A DNA stretch of 64,000 nt, taken from positions 496,001-560,000 of the forward strand of contig NZ_RBLG01000001.1 in assembly GCF_003634585.1 (NCBI RefSeq), written 5' to 3'. The notes below the pieces were generated by a model. It was not told where the DNA came from. It was given only the letters and a program-made list of their open reading frames with translations, and did no database searches. The translations under genes were made by a program, and so were the position numbers. Source of the DNA: Gillisia mitskevichiae. Lineage in GTDB: Bacteria > Bacteroidota > Bacteroidia > Flavobacteriales > Flavobacteriaceae. This document shows positions 9,682 through 18,090 of the stretch, in pieces. Positions within the stretch are counted from its first letter, which is position 1; each line of letters starts with the position of its first letter.

Positions 9682-10881
9682 ATGAAAAATATAATATCAA
9701 AATTAGCTTTAGCATTCCTTTTCATCTCTATGGTGAGTTGTGGCGAAACTTCTTCAGAAGAAAAAACAGAGGAGAATGCAGAGCAACATTCAGAAGACGA
9801 AAACCATATTGAACTAACTAACGAGCAGCTTAAGAACACCAATATAGAAATAGGAAAAGCCGAGATGCGCTCCTTGGGAAGTGAGATTAGTGTAAATGGA
9901 ATGATAGATGTTCCGCCACAAGGAAATATCTCCATTAATATCCCTTATGGTGGATTTCTAAAATATACAGAAATGTTACCCGGAACTAAAGTGAAAAAAG
10001 GACAATTGTTAGCGGTTGTAGAAAACCCTATGTTTATAGATATTCAGCAGAAATATTTAGAAACTTTAGCTGAAGGAGAATACTTAAAAACGGATTTCGA
10101 ACGTCAAGAAATCCTATATAAAGAGGAGGTTTCTTCAGCAAAAGTGTTTCAGCAAGCTAAAAGTGAATATAGTACCAATAAGGCTCAGATTAATGCCATG
10201 GAAGCTAAACTGCAATTAATAGGGGTGAATTTAAAAAGTTTAAAAGCTGGGAAAGTTAGTTCTGCAGTGAATATTTATTCTCCGGTTACGGGTCAGGTAC
10301 GTGAAGTTTTTAGCAATATTGGAAAATTTGTAGGCCCAGAAGATATAATCATGGATGTTACAGATGCAAAGGATCTTCATGTAGAACTTACCGTTTACGA
10401 AAGTGATATAACTAAAGTAAAAACAGGACAAAAAATAAGATTTAGCGTAGCCAATGAACCTGAAAACTGGAAAGAAGCGGAGGTATATTTGATTGGAAGT
10501 GGAGTTCGTGACGACAGAAGTATTACTGTGCACGGTCACTTATTAAAAGAGTATGAAGATTTATGGCCTGGAATGTTCGTAAATGCAAGGATTGAGACGG
10601 GAACATCTGATAGTTATACCCTTCCAGAAAATGCTGTGGTAAGATTTAATGCGAAAAACTATATTTTTATTAGTAAAGGAACCAAACAGGAAGATGGAGT
10701 TGAAAAGCATAACTTTGAAATGTTGGAAGTAAAAACAGGTTCTTCTGAAGCTGGGGTAATTCAAATAAATCCAGTTGGACAGGAGCTTGATTTTAAAAAG
10801 GTTTCTATTGTGCTAAAGGATGCAAACACCTTGTTAGCGACTGCCAAAAATAGTGACGATGGTGGTGGACACGGACATTAA
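9682..10881 (+). CDS. RND efflux periplasmic adaptor lipoprotein (CusB/CzcB family)
   Basis: This 399-residue membrane-fusion protein links the inner-membrane pump to the outer-membrane factor. It starts with a lipoprotein signal (FISMVSC, lipid-modified Cys20) and an acidic linker. The barrel-sandwich and hairpin domains follow (GGFLKYTEMLPGTKVKKGQ; IYSPVTGQVREVF), then a beta-barrel region (VELTVYESDITKVKTGQ). The C-terminus ends GGGHGH, a possible metal-binding tail as seen in some CzcB/CusB relatives. It is 10 nt downstream of the pump, so the operon order is small protein, pump-OMF fusion, adaptor. Zn/Co/Cd as substrate is inferred from the pump. Confidence 0.88.
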   Translation: MKNIISKLALAFLFISMVSCGETSSEEKTEENAEQHSEDENHIELTNEQLKNTNIEIGKAEMRSLGSEISVNGMIDVPPQGNISINIPYGGFLKYTEMLPGTKVKKGQLLAVVENPMFIDIQQKYLETLAEGEYLKTDFERQEILYKEEVSSAKVFQQAKSEYSTNKAQINAMEAKLQLIGVNLKSLKAGKVSSAVNIYSPVTGQVREVFSNIGKFVGPEDIIMDVTDAKDLHVELTVYESDITKVKTGQKIRFSVANEPENWKEAEVYLIGSGVRDDRSITVHGHLLKEYEDLWPGMFVNARIETGTSDSYTLPENAVVRFNAKNYIFISKGTKQEDGVEKHNFEMLEVKTGSSEAGVIQINPVGQELDFKKVSIVLKDANTLLATAKNSDDGGGHGH

Positions 10882-10992
10882 TTCCATCTTTGAGGCTTAA
10901 ATTATCCGTCCCAATAAATATTTGATTTTCTAAAACAGGGCTCAAATATTATCTTGGAAATTCCCCTTAGTTTCTTAATTAGACAAGCAAAA

Positions 10993-11412
10993 ATGATTAA
11001 AAATATTGATAATTTTTTGGAGCAAAAGAAAATAAGGCCCACCGCTATGCGGATCCTTATTTTCAAATATTTAGCAGAGCAAAATGTGGCGACTAGCCTT
11101 ACAGATATTGAAAATGCTTTTGATAAATCTGAACGCACTACTTTATATAGAACCCTTAAAACTTTTGAAGAAAACGGAGTGGTACATACTATAGATGATG
11201 GCTCTGGAGTTACAAAATATGCGCTTTGCGAAGAAAATTGCCGCTGCGATGTAGAATCAGATCTTCATCTTCACTTTCATTGCTCACAATGCAATGAAAC
11301 GGTTTGTTTGACCAATCATAAGATCCCACAAATAAATCTTCCAGAGGGATATTTAGCTGAAGATGTGAATTTGGTTGTAAAAGGCATTTGCGAGAAGTGT
11401 AATAGAATTTAA
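10993..11412 (+). CDS. Fur-family metalloregulator (Zur/Fur-like)
   Basis: The 139-residue protein has the Fur layout: an N-terminal winged helix (RPTAMRILIFKYL; SERTTLYRTLKTFEENG) and a C-terminal metal/dimer domain with LHLHFHCSQCNETVC and a final CEKC, the paired CxxC structural-zinc motif. A TTG at 10954 would add 13 residues, but the ATG at 10993 gives the usual Fur start and is used. It lies between the RND efflux genes and the P-type ATPase, so it probably senses the exported metal. Fur-family control of efflux rather than uptake would be somewhat unusual, and the sensed metal cannot be read from sequence. Confidence 0.87.
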   Translation: MIKNIDNFLEQKKIRPTAMRILIFKYLAEQNVATSLTDIENAFDKSERTTLYRTLKTFEENGVVHTIDDGSGVTKYALCEENCRCDVESDLHLHFHCSQCNETVCLTNHKIPQINLPEGYLAEDVNLVVKGICEKCNRI

Positions 11413-11413
11413 T

Positions 11414-11431
11414 GCACTACAATTGCAATGC
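11414..11431. promoter_or_regulatory. Palindromic operator, site 2, upstream of the P-type ATPase
   Basis: GCACTACAATTGCAATGC is an imperfect palindrome (7 of 9 positions per half-site) centred on AATT. It shares CAATTGCA(A/T)TGC with site 1 at 4730-4747. It lies directly after the stop of the Fur-family gene and about 10 nt before the -7 box TATTTTTG (11441-11448). Confidence 0.5.
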
Positions 11432-11440
11432 TATGGGCTG

Positions 11441-11448
11441 TATTTTTG
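11441..11448 (+). promoter_or_regulatory. -7 promoter element for the P-type ATPase gene
   Basis: TATTTTTG matches TAnnTTTG exactly. The nearest TTG (11423-11425) is only 15 nt upstream and falls inside palindromic site 2. Transcription would start near 11455, about 13 nt before the ATG at 11468. Confidence 0.5.
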
Positions 11449-11467
11449 TAAAATAAATATAGCATAC

Positions 11468-13405
11468 ATGTCAAATGAAAAGATTGTTTTAGAAGAAGCA
11501 AATCAAGATTGTTGCGGGTCTTGTGCTCCAACTACAGAAAAGTCCAAATTCAAACTTTATTTTCCAGCCTTATTCAGTTTTATAATGTTGAGTATAGGTT
11601 TAATTATCGATAATTTTTTAGAGACTAGCTTTTTTAATGGGTGGTTTAGAATTGGTTGGTACTTTTTAGCTTATCTTCCTGTAGGATATCCCGTATTGAT
11701 GATGGGGGTAAAGAACATCCTAAAAGGAAGTTTCTTTACAGAATTTTTCTTAATGTCTATCGCGGCTATAGGAGCTTTTGCAATTGGAGAATACCCAGAA
11801 GGGGTAGCAGTTATGTTATTTTATGCTGTTGGTGAATTGTTTCAAGAGTCTGCAGTTAAAAGCGCAAAATCTAATATTAAGGCGCTTTTAGATGTTAGGC
11901 CAAATATAGCTTCGGTTTGGAGAGAAAATCATTACATACAAGTACATCCAGAAAATGTAAAAATTGGCGAAAAAATTCAAGTTAAATCAGGTGAAAGAAT
12001 TCCTTTAGACGCGAAACTAATATCAGAAAAAGCGGAATTAAATACTTCAGCACTAACCGGAGAAAGTAAGCCAATAAGTGTAAAAAAAGGAGATTTGGTG
12101 CTAAGTGGTTCAATCAATTTAAATGCTGTGATTGAAGTAGAAACCACAAAATTATTTAATGAAAGTGCTGTTGCAAGAATTATAGAATTGGTGCAAAATG
12201 CGAGTTCCAGAAAGGCTAAAACAGAACTGTTTATACGGAAGTTCGCTAAAGTGTATACCCCATTTGTAGTGATCTCGGCAACTTTATTAACTTTCGTACC
12301 ATATTTAATCGTAGAAAATTATATTTTTTCAGATTGGCTTTATAGAGCTCTTATCTTTTTAGTAGTCTCTTGCCCTTGTGCTTTAGTGATCTCTGTACCT
12401 CTTGGGTATTTTGGAGGATTGGGAGCTGCTTCAAAAAACGGCATCTTGTTTAAAGGAGCTTCTTACTTAGATGAAATCACAAAAATAAACACCTTAGTTA
12501 TGGATAAAACCGGAACGCTAACTAAGGGAGTATTTAAAGTGCAGGAGATTGAAACAAAAGAAATTGAAAAAGAGGAATTTTTAAATTATTTAATTGCTTT
12601 AGAGAAAAAATCTACACATCCTATTGCCCGTGCAATCGTAGAAGGAACAACTAGTTCTCAAAATTTTTCTGTGGAAGAGGTCAAAGAGATTTCAGGAAAA
12701 GGATTAGAAGGAAAAGTAAATAATAAAAAAGTACTTGTTGGAAATGCAGGTTTACTAGAACAATATAAAGTAAAGTTTCCAGCTGTTATAAATTCTATTG
12801 TAGATACTACGGTATTAGTGGCGATAGATGGAATTTATGCGGGATATGTTACCGTAGCCGATGAATTAAAGGAAGATGCTAAGAAAAGTATTCTGGAATT
12901 GAAGAATTTCGGTATAAACAAGATCCTAATGTTGTCTGGAGATAAGGACTCTATTACTCAGAAAGTAGCAGTTGATCTAGGAATTGCTGAAGCAAAAGGA
13001 GACTTGTTGCCAGAAGATAAGTTAAATGAAGTCGAAGAGCTTAAAAATCAGCTAGGGCGAAAAGTTGCTTTTATTGGAGATGGAATTAATGATGCGCCGG
13101 TCTTAGCTGTGAGTGATGTTGGAATTGCTATGGGTGGTTTAGGGAGCGATGTAGCTATTGAAACTGCAGATGTGGTAATACAAACTGACCAGCTTTCTAA
13201 GATTTTAATGGGGATAAAAATTGGAAAATCTACAAGAAATGTAGTTTGGCAGAATATAGGTTTAGCTTTTGCCGTTAAAGCCGTTGTGTTAATTTTGGGA
13301 ACAGTAGGATTGGCAACTATGTGGGGAGCTGTATTTGCGGATGTAGGTGTAGCTTTATTGGCTATTTTGAATGCAGTTAGACTTCAGAAAATGAAATGGG
13401 ATTAG
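11468..13405 (+). CDS. P1B-type heavy-metal ATPase, Zn/Cd/Pb subtype (ZntA/CadA-like)
   Basis: This is a 645-residue metal-exporting ATPase of the inner membrane. Visible motifs are the actuator TGES, the CPC metal site in TM6 (Cys302-Pro-Cys304), the phosphorylated DKTGT (Asp346), the P1B-specific HP dipeptide (STHPIAR) and the hinge GDGINDAP. TM7 has a Lys (FAVKAVV) and TM8 has DVG, the signature of the P1B-2 Zn/Cd/Pb group. There is no N-terminal HMA domain; instead a short Cys motif DCCGSCAP (about 14-21) precedes TM1. A TTG at 11423 gives a longer frame but lies inside the operator/promoter, so the ATG at 11468 is preferred. It complements the CzcA-type pump for divalent metal resistance. 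Confidence 0.92.
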   Translation: MSNEKIVLEEANQDCCGSCAPTTEKSKFKLYFPALFSFIMLSIGLIIDNFLETSFFNGWFRIGWYFLAYLPVGYPVLMMGVKNILKGSFFTEFFLMSIAAIGAFAIGEYPEGVAVMLFYAVGELFQESAVKSAKSNIKALLDVRPNIASVWRENHYIQVHPENVKIGEKIQVKSGERIPLDAKLISEKAELNTSALTGESKPISVKKGDLVLSGSINLNAVIEVETTKLFNESAVARIIELVQNASSRKAKTELFIRKFAKVYTPFVVISATLLTFVPYLIVENYIFSDWLYRALIFLVVSCPCALVISVPLGYFGGLGAASKNGILFKGASYLDEITKINTLVMDKTGTLTKGVFKVQEIETKEIEKEEFLNYLIALEKKSTHPIARAIVEGTTSSQNFSVEEVKEISGKGLEGKVNNKKVLVGNAGLLEQYKVKFPAVINSIVDTTVLVAIDGIYAGYVTVADELKEDAKKSILELKNFGINKILMLSGDKDSITQKVAVDLGIAEAKGDLLPEDKLNEVEELKNQLGRKVAFIGDGINDAPVLAVSDVGIAMGGLGSDVAIETADVVIQTDQLSKILMGIKIGKSTRNVVWQNIGLAFAVKAVVLILGTVGLATMWGAVFADVGVALLAILNAVRLQKMKWD

Positions 13406-13446
13406 GTTCGAATACCAAATCCAGAGAACCAGATATTTGAACAATT

Positions 13447-13482
13447 AAAGGAGCGCGACCTTGTTGCACTCCTTTTACTTTT
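13447..13482 (+). terminator. Probable intrinsic terminator after the P-type ATPase
   Basis: AAAGGAGCGC pairs with GCACTCCTTT (one mismatch) around a 9-nt loop and is followed by a T-rich tract. Confidence 0.5.
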
Positions 13483-13603
13483 AAGGCTTCTTTAGTATAT
13501 TTTTGATAAAAAATAGCGATATTTGTTAGACTTGACAGTAAACTTCACACATATAAGTAGTAAACTTTAGTAACTGAAGTTTTTAACCTAAAACCGAGAT
13601 CTC

Positions 13604-14764
13604 ATGCCATTTTATCATAAGCTGGGGAAAATTCCACATAAACGCCATACCGTTTTTAAAAAACCAGATGGCAGCTTGTATTCTGAACAACTTTTTGGAA
13701 CTATAGGTTTCGATGGAATGTCTTCTAATTCTTATCACGAGCATAGACCTACACAGGTTAAGGAAATAAGAGGAAGCTATAGTGTTAAACCAAAAGTTGC
13801 TACAGCAAACAATATTAAATCCTATAGATTTAGAGGGTTCCAAGTAATACCACATCCAGATTATTTAGAAAGCAGAAAAGTGATGCTTACAAATAGTGAT
13901 GTAGATATTATTTTAGCTTCTCCACAACAATCCACAGACGACTATTTTTATAAAAATACAGATGCAGATGAGCTGATTTTTATTCATAAAGGAAGCGGAA
14001 AATTAAGAACCCATCTAGGGAATCTTGATTTTAAATATGGAGATTATTTATTGATCCCAAGAGGTGTTATTTATAAATTTGATTTTGATGACGAAAACAA
14101 CCGTCTTTTTATAGTAGAATCAAGAAGGCCTATTTATACGCCAAAAAGATATAGAAATTACTTCGGACAATTATTGGAGCATTCTCCATTTTGTGAGCGC
14201 GATCTAAGACAGCCTTATGAATTGGAAACTAATGATGAAAAAGGAGATTTCCTGATCAAAGTTAAAAAGCAGGGAGAAATTTTTGATATGATCTATGCTA
14301 CTCACCCTTTTGATGTGGTAGGTTATGACGGTTACAATTACCCATATGCTTTTTCTATTCACGATTTTGAACCGATAACGGGAAGAATACACCAACCGCC
14401 ACCAGTGCATCAAACTTTCGAGACCGATGCCTTTGTGGTTTGTAGTTTTTGTCCTAGAAAATACGATTACCATCCAGAAAGTATTCCAGCACCATATAAC
14501 CATAGTAATATAGATAGCGATGAGGTATTGTATTATGTTGATGGCGATTTTATGAGCAGAAATGATATAGAAGCAGGACATATTTCCTTGCATCCAGCGG
14601 GAATTCCTCATGGGCCACACCCAGGAGCTGTAGAGAGAAGTATTGGCCAGACTGAAACTGAAGAGCTTGCAGTAATGGTAGATACATTTAAACCATTAAT
14701 GGTAACAGAAGAGGCTATGAAAATAGCCGACGATACATATCATAAATCATGGTTAGATCATTAA
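13604..14764 (+). CDS. hmgA: Homogentisate 1,2-dioxygenase
   Basis: The 386-residue protein belongs to the bacterial homogentisate dioxygenase family, which opens the aromatic ring of homogentisate to maleylacetoacetate in tyrosine/phenylalanine breakdown. The N-terminus (GKIPHKRHTVFKKPDGSLY, SNSYHEHRPT) and the C-terminal cupin with iron ligands (HSNIDSDEVLYYVDGDF; PAGIPHGPHPG) are characteristic. The following gene, hpd, makes homogentisate, so the two encode consecutive steps and probably form one unit (105 nt apart). Fumarylacetoacetate hydrolase is not in the window. Confidence 0.93.
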   Translation: MPFYHKLGKIPHKRHTVFKKPDGSLYSEQLFGTIGFDGMSSNSYHEHRPTQVKEIRGSYSVKPKVATANNIKSYRFRGFQVIPHPDYLESRKVMLTNSDVDIILASPQQSTDDYFYKNTDADELIFIHKGSGKLRTHLGNLDFKYGDYLLIPRGVIYKFDFDDENNRLFIVESRRPIYTPKRYRNYFGQLLEHSPFCERDLRQPYELETNDEKGDFLIKVKKQGEIFDMIYATHPFDVVGYDGYNYPYAFSIHDFEPITGRIHQPPPVHQTFETDAFVVCSFCPRKYDYHPESIPAPYNHSNIDSDEVLYYVDGDFMSRNDIEAGHISLHPAGIPHGPHPGAVERSIGQTETEELAVMVDTFKPLMVTEEAMKIADDTYHKSWLDH

Positions 14765-14869
14765 TTTATGGATAAAAAGGAAAACATTTCTGTTCAAGCT
14801 AGAGCGATGTGGTAAATTAGATGCCCCAGATTGCGAAAAAGAGGTTGAATGAATTCAAAAATTAAAACA

Positions 14870-16030
14870 ATGAGCAAAAAGATAGAATCAGTAAATTACG
14901 GATTAGAGAAAATATTTGAAGGAGCGCAAGATTTCTTGCCACTTCAGGGAACAGATTATGTAGAATTGTATGTTGGAAACGCTAAACAAGCGGCCCATTT
15001 TTATAAAACTGCATTTGGTTTTCAATCACTAGCTTATAAAGGATTAGAGACTGGAAGCAGAGATACTGTTTCCTATGTTTTAAAACAGGATAAAATTAGA
15101 CTAGTACTTACTTCGCCATTGAATTCTGAACAAGAGATCAATAAACATGTTGTAAAGCATGGAGATGGAGTTAAAGTCGTGGCGCTTTGGGTGGAAGATG
15201 CTAGATCTGCTTATGAAGAAACTACTAAGCGAGGCGCTAAATCTTATTTAGAGCCAACGGTAGAAAAAGATGAAAACGGAGAAATTGTAAAAGCTGGAAT
15301 TTATACTTACGGTGAAACTGTGCATATGTTCATAGAGCGTAAAAACTTTAATGGAACATTCTTACCTGGCTATGTTAAGTGGGAGTCAGATTACAATCCA
15401 GAGCCAGTTGGGTTAAAATATATTGACCACATGGTGGGAAATGTAGGTTGGAACGAAATGAACATTTGGGTGAAATGGTACGAGGATGTAATGGGCTTTG
15501 TGAATTTCCTATCCTTTGATGATAAACAAATTCATACAGAGTATTCTGCTTTAATGAGTAAGGTAATGAGTAATGGGAACGGAAGAATTAAATTTCCTAT
15601 CAACGAGCCTGCTGAAGGAAAGAAAAGATCTCAGATTGAGGAGTATTTAGATTTTTATGAAGGTCCGGGAGTTCAGCATATTGCGATGGCTACAGATGAT
15701 ATCATAAAAGCGGTTACAGATCTAAGATCCCGTGGGATAGAATTTTTATCTACTCCTCCAGATGAATATTATAATGCAATTCCAGGAAGGTTGGAAGAAT
15801 TTAGTCATGAGCTGCGTGAAGATCTTGAAAGATTAAAAGGTCTAGGAATTATGGTAGATGCAGATGAAGAAGGTTATTTATTGCAGATTTTCACTAAGCC
15901 ATTACAGGACAGACCAACCTTGTTTTTTGAGATCATTCAACGAATGGGAGCAAAAGGTTTTGGTGCAGGGAACTTTAAGGCCTTATTTGAGTCTATTGAA
16001 AGAGAGCAAGAATTGCGAGGAACATTGTAG
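14870..16030 (+). CDS. hpd: 4-hydroxyphenylpyruvate dioxygenase
   Basis: The 386-residue enzyme converts 4-hydroxyphenylpyruvate to homogentisate, the substrate of the upstream hmgA product. It has two vicinal-oxygen-chelate modules: an N-terminal one (DYVELYVGNAKQAAHFYK) and a catalytic C-terminal one with the Fe(II) ligands His (KYIDHMVGNV), His (GVQHIAMAT) and Glu (LFFEIIQR). The C-terminal GFGAGNFKALFESIEREQ is the family's helical gate. An ATG at 14849 adds seven residues, but the ATG at 14870 after an A-rich stretch gives the usual start. Confidence 0.94.
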   Translation: MSKKIESVNYGLEKIFEGAQDFLPLQGTDYVELYVGNAKQAAHFYKTAFGFQSLAYKGLETGSRDTVSYVLKQDKIRLVLTSPLNSEQEINKHVVKHGDGVKVVALWVEDARSAYEETTKRGAKSYLEPTVEKDENGEIVKAGIYTYGETVHMFIERKNFNGTFLPGYVKWESDYNPEPVGLKYIDHMVGNVGWNEMNIWVKWYEDVMGFVNFLSFDDKQIHTEYSALMSKVMSNGNGRIKFPINEPAEGKKRSQIEEYLDFYEGPGVQHIAMATDDIIKAVTDLRSRGIEFLSTPPDEYYNAIPGRLEEFSHELREDLERLKGLGIMVDADEEGYLLQIFTKPLQDRPTLFFEIIQRMGAKGFGAGNFKALFESIEREQELRGTL

Positions 16031-16345
16031 AAATAATTAAAATAATAAGGACTTAATTAGATAAGAACCAAATAACTGCCGACTTGATAAATTTTGAGTT
16101 AAAGTTTATTTTAAGGTTGCAAAACAGATTAAATCTCAGGACTTTTGCACCGCATTTTTGGAGTGGTTACCAAGAATGAATTAAATTTTTTTTCATAATT
16201 TAAGTTTTAGTTGGTTAATAAGATAAAAACCCCATCATTAATTTGATGGGGTTTTTTTGTTTTATACATTTGGAATGGAAATTGTAATTCTTGAATATCA
16301 ATAAAAACTTAAAAAGTTCATAGGTGTTAATTAAAACCCCATTAC
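16031..16345. other. Intergenic region with a terminator and a possible small transcript
   Basis: These 315 nt hold no convincing ORF. There is a strong hairpin terminator at 16225-16258. Upstream, TTG (16117-16119), 20 nt and GACTTTTG (16140-16147, one mismatch to TAnnTTTG) could form a promoter. If so, a roughly 105-nt RNA would end at that terminator. Confidence 0.35.
16225..16258 (+). terminator. Intrinsic terminator downstream of hpd
   Basis: AAAACCCCATCA and TGATGGGGTTTT form a perfect 12-bp stem with a short AT loop and continue into a T run. The A run on the other side could also let it work in reverse. Confidence 0.85.
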
Positions 16346-17122
16346 ATGAAAAATAGATTTACAATTCTTTGTCTCCTCTTATTTGTTTTGCCGTTAAGTT
16401 CTTTTTCCCAGAAAGCCTTTCAAGATGGCGAGTGGTTTAAATTTAGAATACATTACGGCCCTTTTAATGCTAGTTTTGCTACTATTGGTGTAAATGAAAC
16501 AAGCCTTAATAATAAAAAAGTATATCATATAGTTGGTAAGGGGAAATCTACAGGATTACTGCATTTGTTTTTTAAGGTAGATGATAATTATGAGACTTAT
16601 ATAGATAAAAGAACAGGATTGCCATATAGATTTATTAGGAAAATAGATGAAGGTGGGCATACTAAAAATCTTCAAATTGAGTTTGATCAAGACAATAATA
16701 AGGCCGTAGTATTTGATAAAAAGCATAACGAAAATAAAACCTTTACTACAGAGAAGAATGTGCATGATATGTTATCTGCATTTTATTTTGTTAGAAATGA
16801 TATCAATCCAAGTAGTTTAAACGTTGGAGATGAGCTTCATTTAAACATGTTTTTTGATAAGGAAAATCATGATTTTAAATTAAAGTTCCTCGGAAAGGAA
16901 GTTTTAAGCACAAAATTTGGTAAAATTGCCACTTTGAAATTCAGGCCATATGTAATGGCCGGAAGAGTTTTTAAAGAGCAAGAAAGTCTTACTTTTTGGA
17001 TAAGTGATGATAAAAATAAGATCCCGGTAAAAATTGAAGCAGATCTTGCGGTGGGTTCACTCGCAGCAGATCTGGAAGAATTTAAAGGATTAAAGCATCA
17101 GTTAAAAATTATAATGAATTAA
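16346..17122 (+). CDS. DUF3108 domain-containing secreted protein
   Basis: A 258-residue protein with a signal peptide (residues 1-21, ending SSFSQ). The mature part starts with FQDGEWFKFRIHYGPFNAS, the opening strand pattern of DUF3108. Later features such as GLPYRFIRKIDEGG and EQESLTFWISDDKNKIPVKIE also fit that beta-rich, lipocalin-like envelope family. The function of the family is unknown. It is 3 nt upstream of the tryptophan dioxygenase gene, so they are likely co-transcribed, though no functional link is evident. Confidence 0.8.
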   Translation: MKNRFTILCLLLFVLPLSSFSQKAFQDGEWFKFRIHYGPFNASFATIGVNETSLNNKKVYHIVGKGKSTGLLHLFFKVDDNYETYIDKRTGLPYRFIRKIDEGGHTKNLQIEFDQDNNKAVVFDKKHNENKTFTTEKNVHDMLSAFYFVRNDINPSSLNVGDELHLNMFFDKENHDFKLKFLGKEVLSTKFGKIATLKFRPYVMAGRVFKEQESLTFWISDDKNKIPVKIEADLAVGSLAADLEEFKGLKHQLKIIMN

Positions 17123-17125
17123 AGA

Positions 17126-18088
17126 ATGAACGAAATTAAACCCGAGATCGCTGAGAGAATTTTGTTGCTTGAAGAAAAATTCAAGAATTCTGGTCAGGAT
17201 ATGGGTTCTTACTTAGATGGGCTTTTATATGATAAATATCTTACTTATTGGGATTACATTGGTTTAGATACCTTATTAAGTCTACAGAATCCTAAAACTC
17301 ATTTTCCAGATGAGGAAATATTTGTTACCTACCACCAAATTACTGAGCTTTATTTTAAGCTTATTTTGCATGAACAAAAGCAAATAATTGCTGAGGTGAA
17401 TCTAACCGGTTCTTATTTTATTGAAAAATTAACCCGACTAAATAGGTATGTTAGAATACTAATAAATTCTTTTGATGTGATGATCAAGGGGATGGAGCGG
17501 GAGCAATTTCTTCAGTTTAGAATGGCATTATTACCAGCTAGTGGATTCCAATCTGCGCAATTCCGAATGATCGAGATTAACGCGACTCCACTTCAGCATT
17601 TAATCCCATTTAAGGAGCGTCATAATTTTTCTTCAGAAAATACTATTGAAGAGCTTTATGAGAATATTTATTGGAAAAAGGGCGGGATCGATCTTTCGAC
17701 AGGAGAAAAAACACTTACTCTTAAACAATTTGAAATTAGATATACCTCAAGATTCTTGAGAATTGCAAATCAAGTTAAAGGGAAAACCTTATATCACCAA
17801 TATCTTCAACTTCCAGAAGAAGAAAAAAGTAATCCGTTATTAATTGAAGGTCTGCGTAAGTTCGATACCAATATTAATATAAATTGGTTGTTAATGCACA
17901 TGGGAGCAGCACATAGATATCTTAATAAGGATAATAAAACCATTTCTGCTACTGGAGGAACCAACTGGAAAGAATTTTTACCTCCAAGTTTTCAGAAAAA
18001 TAGTTTTTTCCCAAATCTATGGAGCGAAGAGGAGTTTGATAATTGGGGTAAAGAATGGGTTGAGCACATGTATAATTCACAAAAATAG
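17126..18088 (+). CDS. Tryptophan 2,3-dioxygenase family protein
   Basis: The 320-residue protein follows the heme enzyme that converts tryptophan to N-formylkynurenine, the first step of the kynurenine route. YLTYWDYIGLDTLLSLQNP, TYHQITELYFKLILHE and the arginine-containing FRMALLPASGFQSAQFR match family substrate-site segments. HMGAAHRYLNK and ATGGTNWKEFL correspond to the C-terminal heme-ligand and GTGG region, with GTGG changed to ATGG. Substrate specificity is therefore not certain. No other kynurenine gene is adjacent, though aromatic catabolism genes lie just upstream. Confidence 0.82.
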   Translation: MNEIKPEIAERILLLEEKFKNSGQDMGSYLDGLLYDKYLTYWDYIGLDTLLSLQNPKTHFPDEEIFVTYHQITELYFKLILHEQKQIIAEVNLTGSYFIEKLTRLNRYVRILINSFDVMIKGMEREQFLQFRMALLPASGFQSAQFRMIEINATPLQHLIPFKERHNFSSENTIEELYENIYWKKGGIDLSTGEKTLTLKQFEIRYTSRFLRIANQVKGKTLYHQYLQLPEEEKSNPLLIEGLRKFDTNININWLLMHMGAAHRYLNKDNKTISATGGTNWKEFLPPSFQKNSFFPNLWSEEEFDNWGKEWVEHMYNSQK

Positions 18089-18090
18089 CA

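Noticed and set aside
10954-10992. TTG-initiated extension of the Fur-family gene
   Set aside because: The added 13 residues are not part of the Fur fold, and the ATG at 10993 gives the normal N-terminus.
14204-14620. 138-codon open frame antisense to hmgA
   Set aside because: It is entirely inside hmgA, has no recognisable motif and an unlikely residue composition.
14765-14869. Short open stretches between hmgA and hpd (about 15 codons from an ATG near 14768, and a LERCGKLDAPDC-like frame)
   Set aside because: They are too short, lack start signals and match nothing I recognise; they look like ordinary spacer.
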